Assembly: GCA_964496495.1 (NCBI GenBank)
Contig: CAZBZU010000001.1
Span: forward strand, 1-64,000
Direction of reading: 5' to 3'
DNA from: JASBRS01 sp964496495
Lineage (GTDB): Bacteria; Deinococcota; Deinococci; Deinococcales; Trueperaceae
Length of the DNA stretch: 64,000 bases
The translations under genes were made by a program, and so were the position numbers. Below are positions 1 through 8,859 of the stretch, piece after piece. Under the pieces are notes generated by a model. The model saw only the letters and a program-made list of their open reading frames with translations. It was not told where the DNA came from and did not search any database. Position 1 is the first letter of the stretch. Each line of letters opens with the position of its first letter.

Positions 1-1053
<1,053 letters not shown>

Positions 1054-1063
1054 AGGAGTTACG

Positions 1064-1083
1064 CCGCGCGCCTTCGGGCGCGG
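1064..1083 (+). other. UUCG-capped hairpin just after 16S 3' end
   Basis: A GC stem of about 6 bp (CGCGCC/GGCGCG) closed by TTCG follows the mature 16S 3' end by about a dozen bases. It sits where a processing stem or the first part of the terminator would be expected. Its role is inferred from position only. Confidence 0.5.
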
Positions 1084-1123
1084 GCTAGACAGGTCTTGCA
1101 ACCGGATTGGCTTGGTTCGACGA

Positions 1124-1149
1124 ACGGGCGCCTTTGGGCGCCCGTTTTT
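1124..1149 (+). terminator. Intrinsic terminator of the 16S transcript
   Basis: A perfect stem of ACGGGCGCC and GGCGCCCGT with loop TTTG is followed at once by five T. This is a textbook Rho-independent terminator and shows that transcription of the 16S gene ends here and does not continue into a 23S gene. The next gene is convergent. Confidence 0.9.
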
Positions 1150-1192
1150 CTTTGGTGCGCGGCGCCGGCGCCGGTAACCGGCCGGGCGGCGC

Positions 1193-2653
1193 TCAGTCCG
1201 ACAGGCGCATCAGGCGGGCGAGGCGGGGTAGCGGCAGCCGAGGCAGCATGGTCCAGGCGCGGCGGTGACGGGAAGCCACGCGCTCCACGCGATCCAGCAG
1301 CTCGTCGAGCAACGGCCGCGGCAGGGTCAACGCCGGCGTGAGCCGCAGGGTGCGCGCGTTGTTGAGCGACACGCAGGCATGCACGCCGCCGAGGTGGAAC
1401 GCGCGCAACGCCAGAGCGGAGGCGAGCTGGGCGAGGGTGTCGTCGTCGTACTTGAGCAGCCGGCGGGTGCCGAGAGGCAGGCGGCCGATCACCGGTTGTA
1501 CCTGGATACCGAACAGCATGCCGGCACCGCGCACCTCCTGGATGAACTTCGGGAAGCGCCGCTGGATCGCCTGCAAGCGCTCCAGAGCATAGCTGCCGTC
1601 CTCCCTGGCCTTGCGCACCAGACCCTCCTCGCGGATGAGGTCGAGCGAGCGCAGTGCCACCGCCATCGCCAGGCTGCCGCCGGCGAAGGTGGAGGAGTGG
1701 CGCTTGCTGGCGAAGCCCGGCAGCAGTGCCCTCACGATCTCGCCGCGGGCGATGGTGGCGCCTACCGGCACCAGCCCGCCGCCGAGCGGCTTGGCGAGCG
1801 TCAGGATATCCGGCTCGAGCCCGGCCGCCAGGCTGGCGAACCATTCGCCCGTGCGCCCCAGGCCGGTCTGGATCTCGTCCACGACGACCAGCACGTCGTG
1901 GCGCCTGGCGGCGTCGCCGAGCCCGGCCAGGAAGCCCGGCGGCGGCGTGATGACCCCGCCCTCACCCTGGACGGGCTCCACGACCACCGCCACGATCTCG
2001 CGGGCGCGCCTCGCCAGGAGCGTCTCGACGGCCTCCAGGTCGCCGTAGGCCACGGTGTGGGTCCGAGGCGACAGCGGCAGGAACGGCGCCTGGTACTCGC
2101 TGTTGGGGGTGAGCGCCAGCGCCCCGTGGGTCTTGCCGTGGTAGGCGGACCGGAAGTTGACGAAGGCGGTGGCCTTCGGCCTGGCCGCCCGTGCCAGCTT
2201 GATGGCCGCCTCCACCGCCTCGGCGCCACTGTTGGAGAACAGCACCCGACCGTCCTCGAAACTGGGGGCGAAGCGGCTCACCAGGGCCACCAGATTCGCT
2301 TCCAGCGCAGCGCGCCAGATGCTGGCCGATTGCTGCGGCAGGCCCGCCTCCCGGTTCCGCTCCAAGAAGACCTTGACGAAATCGAGCAGGGGCGGGTACG
2401 CCTCGCCGAAGGGGAGCGCGGCGTAGCCCGCGGCGTGGATCAGGTGGCGCCCGCGCTCGTCCCGCAGCTCCCAGGGGCTCTCCACCCGGAACGGCCCGGC
2501 TACCCCGAGGGCATCGAGCACGGCGGTGAGGTCGCCGTTGCCGTAGCGCTCCTCCAAGGTGACGGCGGTTCTCCCGGGCAGCCCGTCGAGAAGCGCGGAG
2601 GCGGCATAGGGCAGGACGGGGTCGACCTCGTCGTGCCGCCGCGCCAGCGTCAT
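1193..2653 (-). CDS. Class III PLP-dependent aminotransferase
   Basis: The 486-residue protein has the class III aminotransferase layout (ornithine/acetylornithine/putrescine transaminase group): SNSGAEAVEAAIKLAR for phosphate binding, YHGKTHGAL, VEPVQGEGGV, VVVDEIQTGLGRTG with the PLP-pairing Asp, and LAKPLGGG with the Schiff-base Lys. The substrate cannot be fixed by eye; an omega-amino acid or polyamine is the likely amino donor. The ATG at 2653 overlaps the stop of the upstream lipoprotein gene as ATGA, which settles the start and indicates translational coupling. An N-terminal region of about 90 residues precedes the fold core, as in putrescine-aminotransferase-like members. Confidence 0.88.
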   Translation of the reverse strand: MTLARRHDEVDPVLPYAASALLDGLPGRTAVTLEERYGNGDLTAVLDALGVAGPFRVESPWELRDERGRHLIHAAGYAALPFGEAYPPLLDFVKVFLERNREAGLPQQSASIWRAALEANLVALVSRFAPSFEDGRVLFSNSGAEAVEAAIKLARAARPKATAFVNFRSAYHGKTHGALALTPNSEYQAPFLPLSPRTHTVAYGDLEAVETLLARRAREIVAVVVEPVQGEGGVITPPPGFLAGLGDAARRHDVLVVVDEIQTGLGRTGEWFASLAAGLEPDILTLAKPLGGGLVPVGATIARGEIVRALLPGFASKRHSSTFAGGSLAMAVALRSLDLIREEGLVRKAREDGSYALERLQAIQRRFPKFIQEVRGAGMLFGIQVQPVIGRLPLGTRRLLKYDDDTLAQLASALALRAFHLGGVHACVSLNNARTLRLTPALTLPRPLLDELLDRVERVASRHRRAWTMLPRLPLPRLARLMRLSD

Positions 2654-3324
2654 TGCAGCGGCTTGCTCGTCTTGTTGCCGGCGCTGTCCTCTACCACGAT
2701 CTGCCCGCCGGCCTTGGCGGGGACGTCGACGGAGAACGGCACGTCGGCGCCCGGGGTGAAGGCCAGCGGCTGGCCGTCGACCGTGATGGAAGCGACGCGG
2801 TTGTTGTCCTTCGCCTCGCCCTCCACGTGGAGCTGGCCACCGCTCAGTTTGTCGACCTTGCTCAAGCTGACGGTCGGCGGGGTGTTGTCGATGGTGAGCT
2901 GGTAGTTGAGCGAGGAGGTGCGGCCGGTGACGTCGGTGACCCTGATGTTGGTGGTCACCTCGCCGTCCTTGAGGCCGCCGACGGCGAAGCGGAAGCGGAT
3001 CAGGCGCTTGCCCTTCTCGCCCTTGTAGGCAGCGTTCTGCAGCACGTTGGTGCCGTTGATGTCGATGGACGCCACGCCGGTGTCGTCCATGGCATAGCCG
3101 GTGATGGTCAGGTTCTCGGCCGGCCTGGTGGTGCCGCTCTTGGGATCGGTGATCGCCACGATCGGTGCGGTGGAGTCCCCGCGGCCCATGCAGCTGGCCA
3201 GCAGCGGCAGCAACAGCGCCGCGACCGCTGCCAGCGGCAGGCCGCGCCGGACGCGGCTGCGCCGGCTGCGGACGCGCCGGTGGGCGCGGCCGGGGCCGGC
3301 TGGAGGGCGAGGCGACGGCTGCAT
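2650..3324 (-). CDS. Ig-like domain lipoprotein
   Basis: This 224-residue protein has a long Arg-rich n-region, a hydrophobic segment and a lipobox ending LLASC, so it should be an exported lipoprotein. The mature part contains two tandem beta-sandwich repeats of the bacterial Ig-like type (PIVAITDPKSG.., then PPTVSLSKVD..), each with the DDTGVASI/DNNRVASI signature seen in Big-type domains. The ATG at 3324 is chosen because a TAGACT -10 box lies 8 nt upstream with no ribosome binding site, the leaderless pattern seen across this window; upstream in-frame starts have no support. It is followed by the aminotransferase gene with an ATGA overlap. No specific role can be assigned. Confidence 0.75.
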   Translation of the reverse strand: MQPSPRPPAGPGRAHRRVRSRRSRVRRGLPLAAVAALLLPLLASCMGRGDSTAPIVAITDPKSGTTRPAENLTITGYAMDDTGVASIDINGTNVLQNAAYKGEKGKRLIRFRFAVGGLKDGEVTTNIRVTDVTGRTSSLNYQLTIDNTPPTVSLSKVDKLSGGQLHVEGEAKDNNRVASITVDGQPLAFTPGADVPFSVDVPAKAGGQIVVEDSAGNKTSKPLQ

Positions 3325-3332
3325 CGAGAGGA

Positions 3333-3338
3333 AGTCTA
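3333..3338 (-). promoter_or_regulatory. Leaderless -10 box (TAGACT) for the lipoprotein gene
   Basis: TAGACT on the minus strand lies 8 nt before the ATG at 3324; transcription would begin at or next to the start codon. Confidence 0.6.
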
Positions 3339-3616
3339 TCGTACCGGCGCGCGGCGGCGCAGGACGGGTCGGGCTCTGCATACCCGAAGCATGGCAGACG
3401 CGAGCGAAGCGTGCGTGAGCGTAGGACTCACGCCCTCTCATGTGGTGGACGTGGGTTTCTTTGGTAGACTGCGACGACCGTCCGATAGGGGGCGCCACTG
3501 CCCTAGGCGAAAGGAGGCGCGGCGAGCAACATCGCGGGATCGATATCGGCCCTCACCGGGCTGCGCGCATCCAGCCGCCCGGGGGCATCACGACATGGCT
3601 CGGATGTGGGAGGATC
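3339..3616. other. Divergent intergenic region, lipoprotein / peptide transporter
   Basis: The stretch separates two divergent operons. On the plus strand TAGACT at 3465-3470 is a possible -10 box for the transporter, which would give a leader of about 140 nt ending in the ribosome binding site GGGAGG before 3617. I see no good -35 box and no recognised riboswitch in the leader. Confidence 0.4.
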
Positions 3617-5380
3617 ATGAAACGAGTTCTCATCCTACTTGGCGTGGCCCTCATGGCCACGATGACCCTGGCGTTCGCCCAGACCGCCAAGGACACGCTC
3701 GTCGAGGACGAGTTCGGCTCGATCGACACGCTCGACCCGGCGCAGGCCTACGACACCTCGTCCAGCGAGGTCATCCAGAACGTCTACCAGACGCTGTACG
3801 CCTACAAGGGCGCGAGCGCGAAGGACTTCGTGCCGCAGCTTGCCACGGCCTACAAGGTCTCGGAAGACGGCAAGACCTATACCTTCACCCTGCGCAAAGG
3901 CGTCACCTTCCATAACGGCGATCCCTTCACCTGCGCCGACGTCGCCTACTCGCTGAAGCGCGCCGTCATCACCAACAACCCGCAGTCGGGCGACTGGATC
4001 GTGGCAGAGCCGCTGAGCGGCTACGCCTCCAACGCCAACGACGCGCTGGGCAAGAACGCCACCGCCGCCGACTACCACAAGTACTTCCAGACGGTCGACA
4101 GCAGCATCACCTGCCCGGACCCGTACACGGCGGTGTTCCACCTGCAGTCGGCCAGCCCCACCTTCTTCGCCCGCATGCTGTTCTCGGCCGCCTCCATCAT
4201 CGACATGAAGTGGGCGGTCGCCAACGGTCAGTGGGACGGCACCGAGGCCACCTGGAAGAAGTGGATCGGCTACGACCTGCACAACAACTCCTACCTGCAG
4301 AACCACATGAACGGCACGGGCCCCTACCAGATGGTGCAGTGGGTCCCCGGCCAGAAGTTCGTGGCCAAGGCCTACGCCAACTACTGGGGAAGCAAGCCGG
4401 CGCTCACCAACGTCCTCATCAACCGTGACAAGGAAGTCTCCACCCGCATCCTCAACCTGCAGAAGGGCAACGCCGACTACATCGATCTCGGCGCGCGCTC
4501 GGACGTCAAGCAGGTCGAGGGCTCGCCGGGCGTCAAGATCTGGAACCAGAACGGGGACCTCGGCTGGTCCGAGGCGGCGGCTGACGCGCTGTTCATGAAC
4601 GAGGACATCACCGCCAAGAACAACCCCAACATCGGCTCCGGCAAGCTCGACGGCAACGGCATCCCGCCGAACTTCTTCACCGACCTCGACGTCCGCAAGT
4701 GCTTCAACTACGCCTTCGACTACAAGGCGTACATCCAGCAGGTCGAGCTCGGCCAGGCCAAGCAGATCACCATGGCGCTGCCCTCGAACTTCCTGGGCTA
4801 CGACCCCAACGTGCCGACCTACTCGCTGGACCTCGAGAAGGCCAAGCAGCACTGCCAGGCCGCCTGGGACGGCAAGCTGTGGCAGAACGGCATGAAGATC
4901 ACGCTGCTCTACAACACCGGCAACACCGCACGCAAGACGGCGGTGGAGATCATCAAGTCGAACCTCGAGTACATGAACCCGAAGTTCCACGTCACCGTGC
5001 GTGGCGTCGCCTGGCCCGAGTTCATCAAGGAGGCCAGCAACAGCAGCATGGCCGCCTACGCGCTCGGCTGGCTGGCCGACTACGCCGACCCTGACGACTT
5101 CATCCACGTGTTCTACGCCAAGGGCGGCTACTACGCCGACCAGATCCACTTCTCCAACCCGCAGATCAACCAGCTCGACCAGCAGGCGCGCACCGAGACC
5201 AACCCTGAGGCGCGCAAGCTGCTCTACAGCCAGATCGGGCACCTCGCCTACCAGCAGGCTCCGCTCGTCCTGCTCCCGCGTGCCTGGCCGATCCTGGTCA
5301 CCAGCACCGGTCTCAAGGGTGTCTACTACAACCCGCTGATCGGCAGCGGACAGTTCCTCTGGAGCGCGGTCTCCAAGTAA
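3617..5380 (+). CDS. Oligopeptide/dipeptide-type ABC transporter substrate-binding protein
   Basis: The 587-residue protein begins with a signal peptide (about residues 1-21, ending AFAQ) and then shows the SBP_bac_5 fold: SIDTLDPAQAYDTSSSEVIQNVYQTLY, ATAYKVSEDGKTYTFTLRKGVTFHNGDPFT and the later NGTGPY block. It should capture a peptide, nickel or sugar-like ligand outside the membrane and hand it to the two permeases that follow. The ATG at 3617 is preceded by GGGAGG at the right distance; the longer open frame upstream has no signal-like start. Two permease genes follow in an operon, but no ATPase genes do, so the ATPase must be encoded elsewhere. Confidence 0.9.
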   Translation: MKRVLILLGVALMATMTLAFAQTAKDTLVEDEFGSIDTLDPAQAYDTSSSEVIQNVYQTLYAYKGASAKDFVPQLATAYKVSEDGKTYTFTLRKGVTFHNGDPFTCADVAYSLKRAVITNNPQSGDWIVAEPLSGYASNANDALGKNATAADYHKYFQTVDSSITCPDPYTAVFHLQSASPTFFARMLFSAASIIDMKWAVANGQWDGTEATWKKWIGYDLHNNSYLQNHMNGTGPYQMVQWVPGQKFVAKAYANYWGSKPALTNVLINRDKEVSTRILNLQKGNADYIDLGARSDVKQVEGSPGVKIWNQNGDLGWSEAAADALFMNEDITAKNNPNIGSGKLDGNGIPPNFFTDLDVRKCFNYAFDYKAYIQQVELGQAKQITMALPSNFLGYDPNVPTYSLDLEKAKQHCQAAWDGKLWQNGMKITLLYNTGNTARKTAVEIIKSNLEYMNPKFHVTVRGVAWPEFIKEASNSSMAAYALGWLADYADPDDFIHVFYAKGGYYADQIHFSNPQINQLDQQARTETNPEARKLLYSQIGHLAYQQAPLVLLPRAWPILVTSTGLKGVYYNPLIGSGQFLWSAVSK

Positions 5381-5454
5381 GCCCTCGATTCCGTCGCGGC
5401 AGGGTGGTGGCCTCCGGGCCACCTCCTTGCCGCACCCCCTGAGGTGTCACCGAT

Positions 5455-6492
5455 TTGTTCACGTTCGTATTCCGGAGAATCCTCTATCTTCCGCTCGTCT
5501 TCTTCGGCGTCACGCTGATCATCGTGCTGCTGATGCAGCTGCTCACGCCGGCCGAGCGCGCCTCCACCTTCATCACCTCGCCCGCGCAGCTGCAGAACCT
5601 CGACGCCGTCATCAAGCAGTACGGGCTCGACAAGCCCTGGTACGACCAGTACTGGAAATGGATCGACCACGCCTTCCACGGCAACATGGGGTATTCGCGC
5701 GTCGCCAAGATGAGCGTGGTCGACGCGCTCAAGACCACGGTGCCGCGCACCGTGGTGCTGGCCCTGGCGGCGCTCTTCCCGATCGTGGGGGTGGGCATCT
5801 GGATGGGCACGGCCGCCGCCTTGAACCGGGACAAGGTGGTGGACCAGATATCCAGGGTGCTCGCGATCGTCGGCTGGTCGCTGCCGACCTTCGTGTTGGG
5901 CATCTGGCTGCTGGTGATCTTCTACGGTGGGCTGGACTGGTTCCAGCCAGGACAGATCACCCCGGACCACACCATCCTGCTGGCCAACATGCAGGTGAAC
6001 GGGACCTTCCACAACTTCACCGGCTTCCTGGTGCTCGACGCGCTGCTGAACGGCAGGCTGGGCATCTTCCTCGACGTGGTGTGGCACCTGGTGCTGCCCG
6101 TCATCACCCTGTCGGCGGTGACGAGCGCCCAGATCATGCGCGTCATGAGGTCGTCGCTCCTCGACGCGCTGGGGCAGGACTACGTGCGTACGGCCAGGTC
6201 CAAGGGCCTCCCCCAGCGCGTGGTGAACATCAAGCATGCGCGCCGTAACGCGCTCATCCCGGTGCTGACGCTGTCCGGCTTCACCATCATCCTGCTGTTC
6301 AACGGCGTGGTGATCACCGAGACGGTGTTCTCGTACCCCGGGATGGGGCAGTGGCTTGCAGATGCGGCCATCAATCTCGACTACTCCTCGGTCCTCGGCG
6401 GCGCCGTCTTCACTGCCATCGTGGTGGTGCTGGCGAACCTGGTCGTCGACACCCTCTACGCCCTCGTCGATCCGCGAATCCGGTACACCTGA
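5455..6492 (+). CDS. ABC transporter permease, DppB/OppB type (TTG start)
   Basis: A 345-residue inner-membrane protein of the BPD_transp_1 family. It opens with the typical FRRILYLPLVFFGVTLIIVLLM first helix, has a periplasmic loop, further helices, and the cytoplasmic EAA-type loop (SAQIMRVMRSSLLDALGQDYVRTARSKGL) that docks the ATPase. The start is a TTG at 5455 preceded by GAGGTG at 5441-5446; no ATG or GTG in frame keeps the first helix intact. It lies 74 nt after the binding-protein gene and its stop overlaps the next start as TGATG. Confidence 0.9.
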   Translation: MFTFVFRRILYLPLVFFGVTLIIVLLMQLLTPAERASTFITSPAQLQNLDAVIKQYGLDKPWYDQYWKWIDHAFHGNMGYSRVAKMSVVDALKTTVPRTVVLALAALFPIVGVGIWMGTAAALNRDKVVDQISRVLAIVGWSLPTFVLGIWLLVIFYGGLDWFQPGQITPDHTILLANMQVNGTFHNFTGFLVLDALLNGRLGIFLDVVWHLVLPVITLSAVTSAQIMRVMRSSLLDALGQDYVRTARSKGLPQRVVNIKHARRNALIPVLTLSGFTIILLFNGVVITETVFSYPGMGQWLADAAINLDYSSVLGGAVFTAIVVVLANLVVDTLYALVDPRIRYT

Positions 6493-7538
6493 TGGACTCT
6501 GCAGCTCCCGACACCCAGGTCACGCCGGACGGCCTCATTCCCACGCAGGGTCGGGGTTTCTGGCGCTCCAAGTCGATGAAGCGCTTCCTCCGCAGCCCGC
6601 TGGCGATCACGGGCATCGTGCTGGTGGTCTTCTTCGTGCTGGTGGCGGTGTTCGCTCCGCAGCTCACGTACTACCAGCTCAATACCATCCGCAACACCTG
6701 CGTGCGCGACCTGGGGCTGAGCATGGACACGACCTACAAGGTCCTCGACCCGCTGACCCCGGTGTTCTGGCGGGCGATCGTGGCGCCGCCGGGATCGTGC
6801 TTCACCATCCCCCGGGCGAGCTACTCCTCGGTGCCGACTCCCCCCAGCGGCAAGCTCTGGATGGGTGCGACGAGCGGCGGCTACGACATCTACTACGGGC
6901 TGGTGTGGGGAACGCGCTCGGCCTTCTACGTCGGCATCCTGGTGGTCGGCTTCGGGGTGCTGCTGGGATCGCTCGTAGGCGCGGTCGCCGGCTACGCCGG
7001 CGGCTGGGTCGACAACGTCATCATGCGCTTCGTGGACGTGGTGCTGTCGATGCCCAACCTGGTCATCGCCATCGTCATCGTGACCATCCTGGGGCAGAGC
7101 CTGACCCACGTGATGATCGCCATCGCGGCGGTGCAGTGGGCGCCCTACTCGCGCATTCTCAGGGGCGACATCCAGGCCATCAAGGAGCGCGATTACGTCG
7201 ACAGCGCGCGGGCGCTGGGGGCGCGCGGTCCCAGGGTGGTGTTGCGGCACATCCTGCCCAACGCCATCGTGCCGCTGCTCATCGTCGCCAGCCTCGACAT
7301 CGGGGCGATCGTGCTGACCGCCGCGGCGCTCAGCTTCCTGGGGTTGGGCGCGCCGGCCGGCTACGCCGACTGGGGGCAGATGATCAGCTTCGCGCGTGAC
7401 TGGATCAAGGGGCCTCCGGGTCAACCGCTGGCCTACTGGTTCGTCTCGGCGTGGCCTGGCCTCGTGATCGTCGTCTTCGTCCTCGGCTGGAACCTTCTCG
7501 GGGACGCGGTGCGCGACGTGCTCGACGTTCGGAGCTGA
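6492..7538 (+). CDS. ABC transporter permease, DppC/OppC type
   Basis: The 348-residue partner permease has an N-terminal cytoplasmic segment, the helix ITGIVLVVFFVLVAVFAPQL, a periplasmic insert of about 80 residues containing two Cys (NTCVRD and GSCFTI), and then a standard permease core with the EAA loop (YSRILRGDIQAIKERDYVDSARALG). The ATG at 6492 shares one base with the stop of the preceding permease. The insert after helix 1 is longer than in simple DppC proteins but is known in several DppC-like families. The gene closes the operon and the next gene is convergent. Confidence 0.9.
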   Translation: MDSAAPDTQVTPDGLIPTQGRGFWRSKSMKRFLRSPLAITGIVLVVFFVLVAVFAPQLTYYQLNTIRNTCVRDLGLSMDTTYKVLDPLTPVFWRAIVAPPGSCFTIPRASYSSVPTPPSGKLWMGATSGGYDIYYGLVWGTRSAFYVGILVVGFGVLLGSLVGAVAGYAGGWVDNVIMRFVDVVLSMPNLVIAIVIVTILGQSLTHVMIAIAAVQWAPYSRILRGDIQAIKERDYVDSARALGARGPRVVLRHILPNAIVPLLIVASLDIGAIVLTAAALSFLGLGAPAGYADWGQMISFARDWIKGPPGQPLAYWFVSAWPGLVIVVFVLGWNLLGDAVRDVLDVRS

Positions 7539-7620
7539 GGCGCCGGCCCGCGGTGGCCGGCCTGCGGTAGCCGGCCTGCAGCGACCGGTGCGTTGTGGCC
7601 GGTACGCGGCCCGCGGGCGG
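7539..7620. other. Convergent intergenic spacer with a short tandem duplication
   Basis: Two adjacent near-identical 14-bp units (CGGTGGCCGGCCTG and CGGTAGCCGGCCTG, about 7551-7578) lie between convergent genes. They may fold but have no T-tract, so no intrinsic terminator is claimed. Confidence 0.4.
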
Positions 7621-8274
7621 TCAGCGGGGCTGGCCGCCCGCCGTCCGAGCGGCCGCGGCGCTGGCGTGACCGGAGCCCGCGGCCGGCGACGAGGCGCTCG
7701 GACGAAGGCTGGCGGGCGGGCCCTGCAGGCTGTCGCTCGCCGGCATGGCGCCGTTGAGCGCCAGCAGGAACGCGGTGAGCTGGATGTAGGTGCGCTCGTC
7801 GAACTTGCCCGGGTCGTAGCGGGGCATGCTGGCCTGCAGGTAGGCGAACAGCTCCGACGGCGTGGAGAAGCGCTGGACCAGGCCGGTGCCGCGCAACGCG
7901 GGCGGCTTCCCGATGGAGAAGCTGTCGTTGGCGCGCACCTGGAGATCGGCCCAGCGGGCCGGGTTCCCGGGGCGGTGGCAGCGCTGGCAATCGCGGTGAT
8001 CGGGGATGAACGCCTGCTGGGCTTCGGCGAACCCGGCTCCGGTCGGTCCGTGACAGGTGGCACACACCACGTGGAAGGTGTGGGCTCCGGCCGTCACCTG
8101 CGGGCTAGCGTGCGCCAGCAGCCTCTCCAGGACGGGATAGCTCGAGGGTGGCGGAAGCGCCTCGGGTGAGGGCATGCCGGCGTAGTCGTGGGGGCCCATC
8201 CAGGTCTCGGAGAACCCGGCCAGGAGCACCACGAGCGGCACGATCGCGAGGCACACCCCGAGCCAGCGCAGCAT
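7621..8274 (-). CDS. Exported diheme c-type cytochrome
   Basis: The 217-residue protein has an N-terminal hydrophobic segment (about residues 4-20) acting as signal or anchor and two heme c motifs, CATCH at residues 71-75 and CQRCH at 96-100. The region around residues 140-190 (PALRGTGLVQRFSTPSELFAYLQASMPRYDPGKFDERTYIQLTAFLL) is a class I cytochrome fold with the MP motif whose Met could be an axial ligand. The C-terminal 40 residues are Ala/Ser/Gly rich and likely disordered. ATG at 8274 is preferred to the upstream GTG because TAGACT lies exactly 7 nt before it. It is probably a periplasmic electron carrier; the partner is not visible here. Confidence 0.85.
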   Translation of the reverse strand: MLRWLGVCLAIVPLVVLLAGFSETWMGPHDYAGMPSPEALPPPSSYPVLERLLAHASPQVTAGAHTFHVVCATCHGPTGAGFAEAQQAFIPDHRDCQRCHRPGNPARWADLQVRANDSFSIGKPPALRGTGLVQRFSTPSELFAYLQASMPRYDPGKFDERTYIQLTAFLLALNGAMPASDSLQGPPASLRPSASSPAAGSGHASAAAARTAGGQPR

Positions 8275-8281
8275 CCGCACG

Positions 8282-8287
8282 AGTCTA
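8282..8287 (-). promoter_or_regulatory. Leaderless -10 box (TAGACT) for cytochrome c gene
   Basis: TAGACT lies 7 nt upstream of the ATG at 8274 with no ribosome binding site between. Confidence 0.6.
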
Positions 8288-8322
8288 GCAGTCGAGCCGG
8301 ACCGTGGTCGGCTCGAGCGTCG

Positions 8323-8766
8323 CTAGTTGTGCCGGCTATCGTCCTCCGGAGGCGTATCGGACCCCTCGGGAGGAGGCTCGTCGGCGGGGGGCGCGTCGGC
8401 AGGGTCCTGCGCTTCCGCCGCCTCGCCCGCCCCTGCGGCCGGCCCGGCGTCGGCGGCACTCTCGGGCACCGCGGAGGGGTCGGCCGCTGCCGGCACCGGC
8501 CCTGCGCCGCTGGTAGCGCCAGCACCTGCGGCCTGGCCGGAGCGGTCACCTTGAAGCACGCGCACGAGGAAGTAGATCAAGCCCGCAACGATAGCGATGG
8601 GCACGATGTAGCGCAGCAGCCACCAGATGAGCCCGGCCAGGAACTTCATCAGCAGGCCCACCAGTCCCAGCACCCACCCCGCGAGCCAGAGCACGCCGGT
8701 TCCGATGAGCAGGGCGATGAGCCCGAAGACGACGAGTTCGACGACTTCCTGGAAGGAGCGCTTCAT
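8323..8766 (-). CDS. Small membrane protein with acidic Pro/Ala tail
   Basis: This 147-residue protein has two predicted membrane segments (VVELVVFGLIALLIGTGVLWLAGWVLGLVGLL and WLLRYIVPIAIVAGLIYFLV, within about residues 8-66) followed by an 80-residue tail rich in Ala, Pro, Glu and Asp, likely disordered. I do not recognise a family. ATG at 8766 has TATACT 6 nt upstream. It is divergent from the methyltransferase gene at 8860, whose promoter is also leaderless, and is separated from the cytochrome gene downstream by that gene's own promoter. Confidence 0.7.
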   Translation of the reverse strand: MKRSFQEVVELVVFGLIALLIGTGVLWLAGWVLGLVGLLMKFLAGLIWWLLRYIVPIAIVAGLIYFLVRVLQGDRSGQAAGAGATSGAGPVPAAADPSAVPESAADAGPAAGAGEAAEAQDPADAPPADEPPPEGSDTPPEDDSRHN

Positions 8767-8772
8767 GGCGGC

Positions 8773-8778
8773 AGTATA
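8773..8778 (-). promoter_or_regulatory. Leaderless -10 box (TATACT) for small membrane protein
   Basis: TATACT lies 6 nt upstream of the ATG at 8766 on the minus strand. Confidence 0.65.
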
Positions 8779-8846
8779 GCAGGGGGCGTGCCACCGGCCT
8801 GGTGGAAAGCGCGCGTGCGTGGGCGAAAAGTCGCGACCCTCACCGG

Positions 8847-8852
8847 TACACT
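8847..8852 (+). promoter_or_regulatory. Leaderless -10 box (TACACT) for RNA methyltransferase
   Basis: TACACT lies 7 nt upstream of the GTG at 8860; no Shine-Dalgarno site is present. Confidence 0.6.
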
Positions 8853-8859
8853 GGTGCGC

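Noticed and set aside
3465..3616. Cobalamin-type riboswitch in the peptide transporter leader (a GCCACTG stretch)
   Set aside because: Only this 7-mer matches; the B12 box and the rest of the core are absent.
3440..3616. N-terminal extension of the peptide-binding protein
   Set aside because: It would place 59 polar residues before a clear signal peptide; the ribosome binding site supports 3617.
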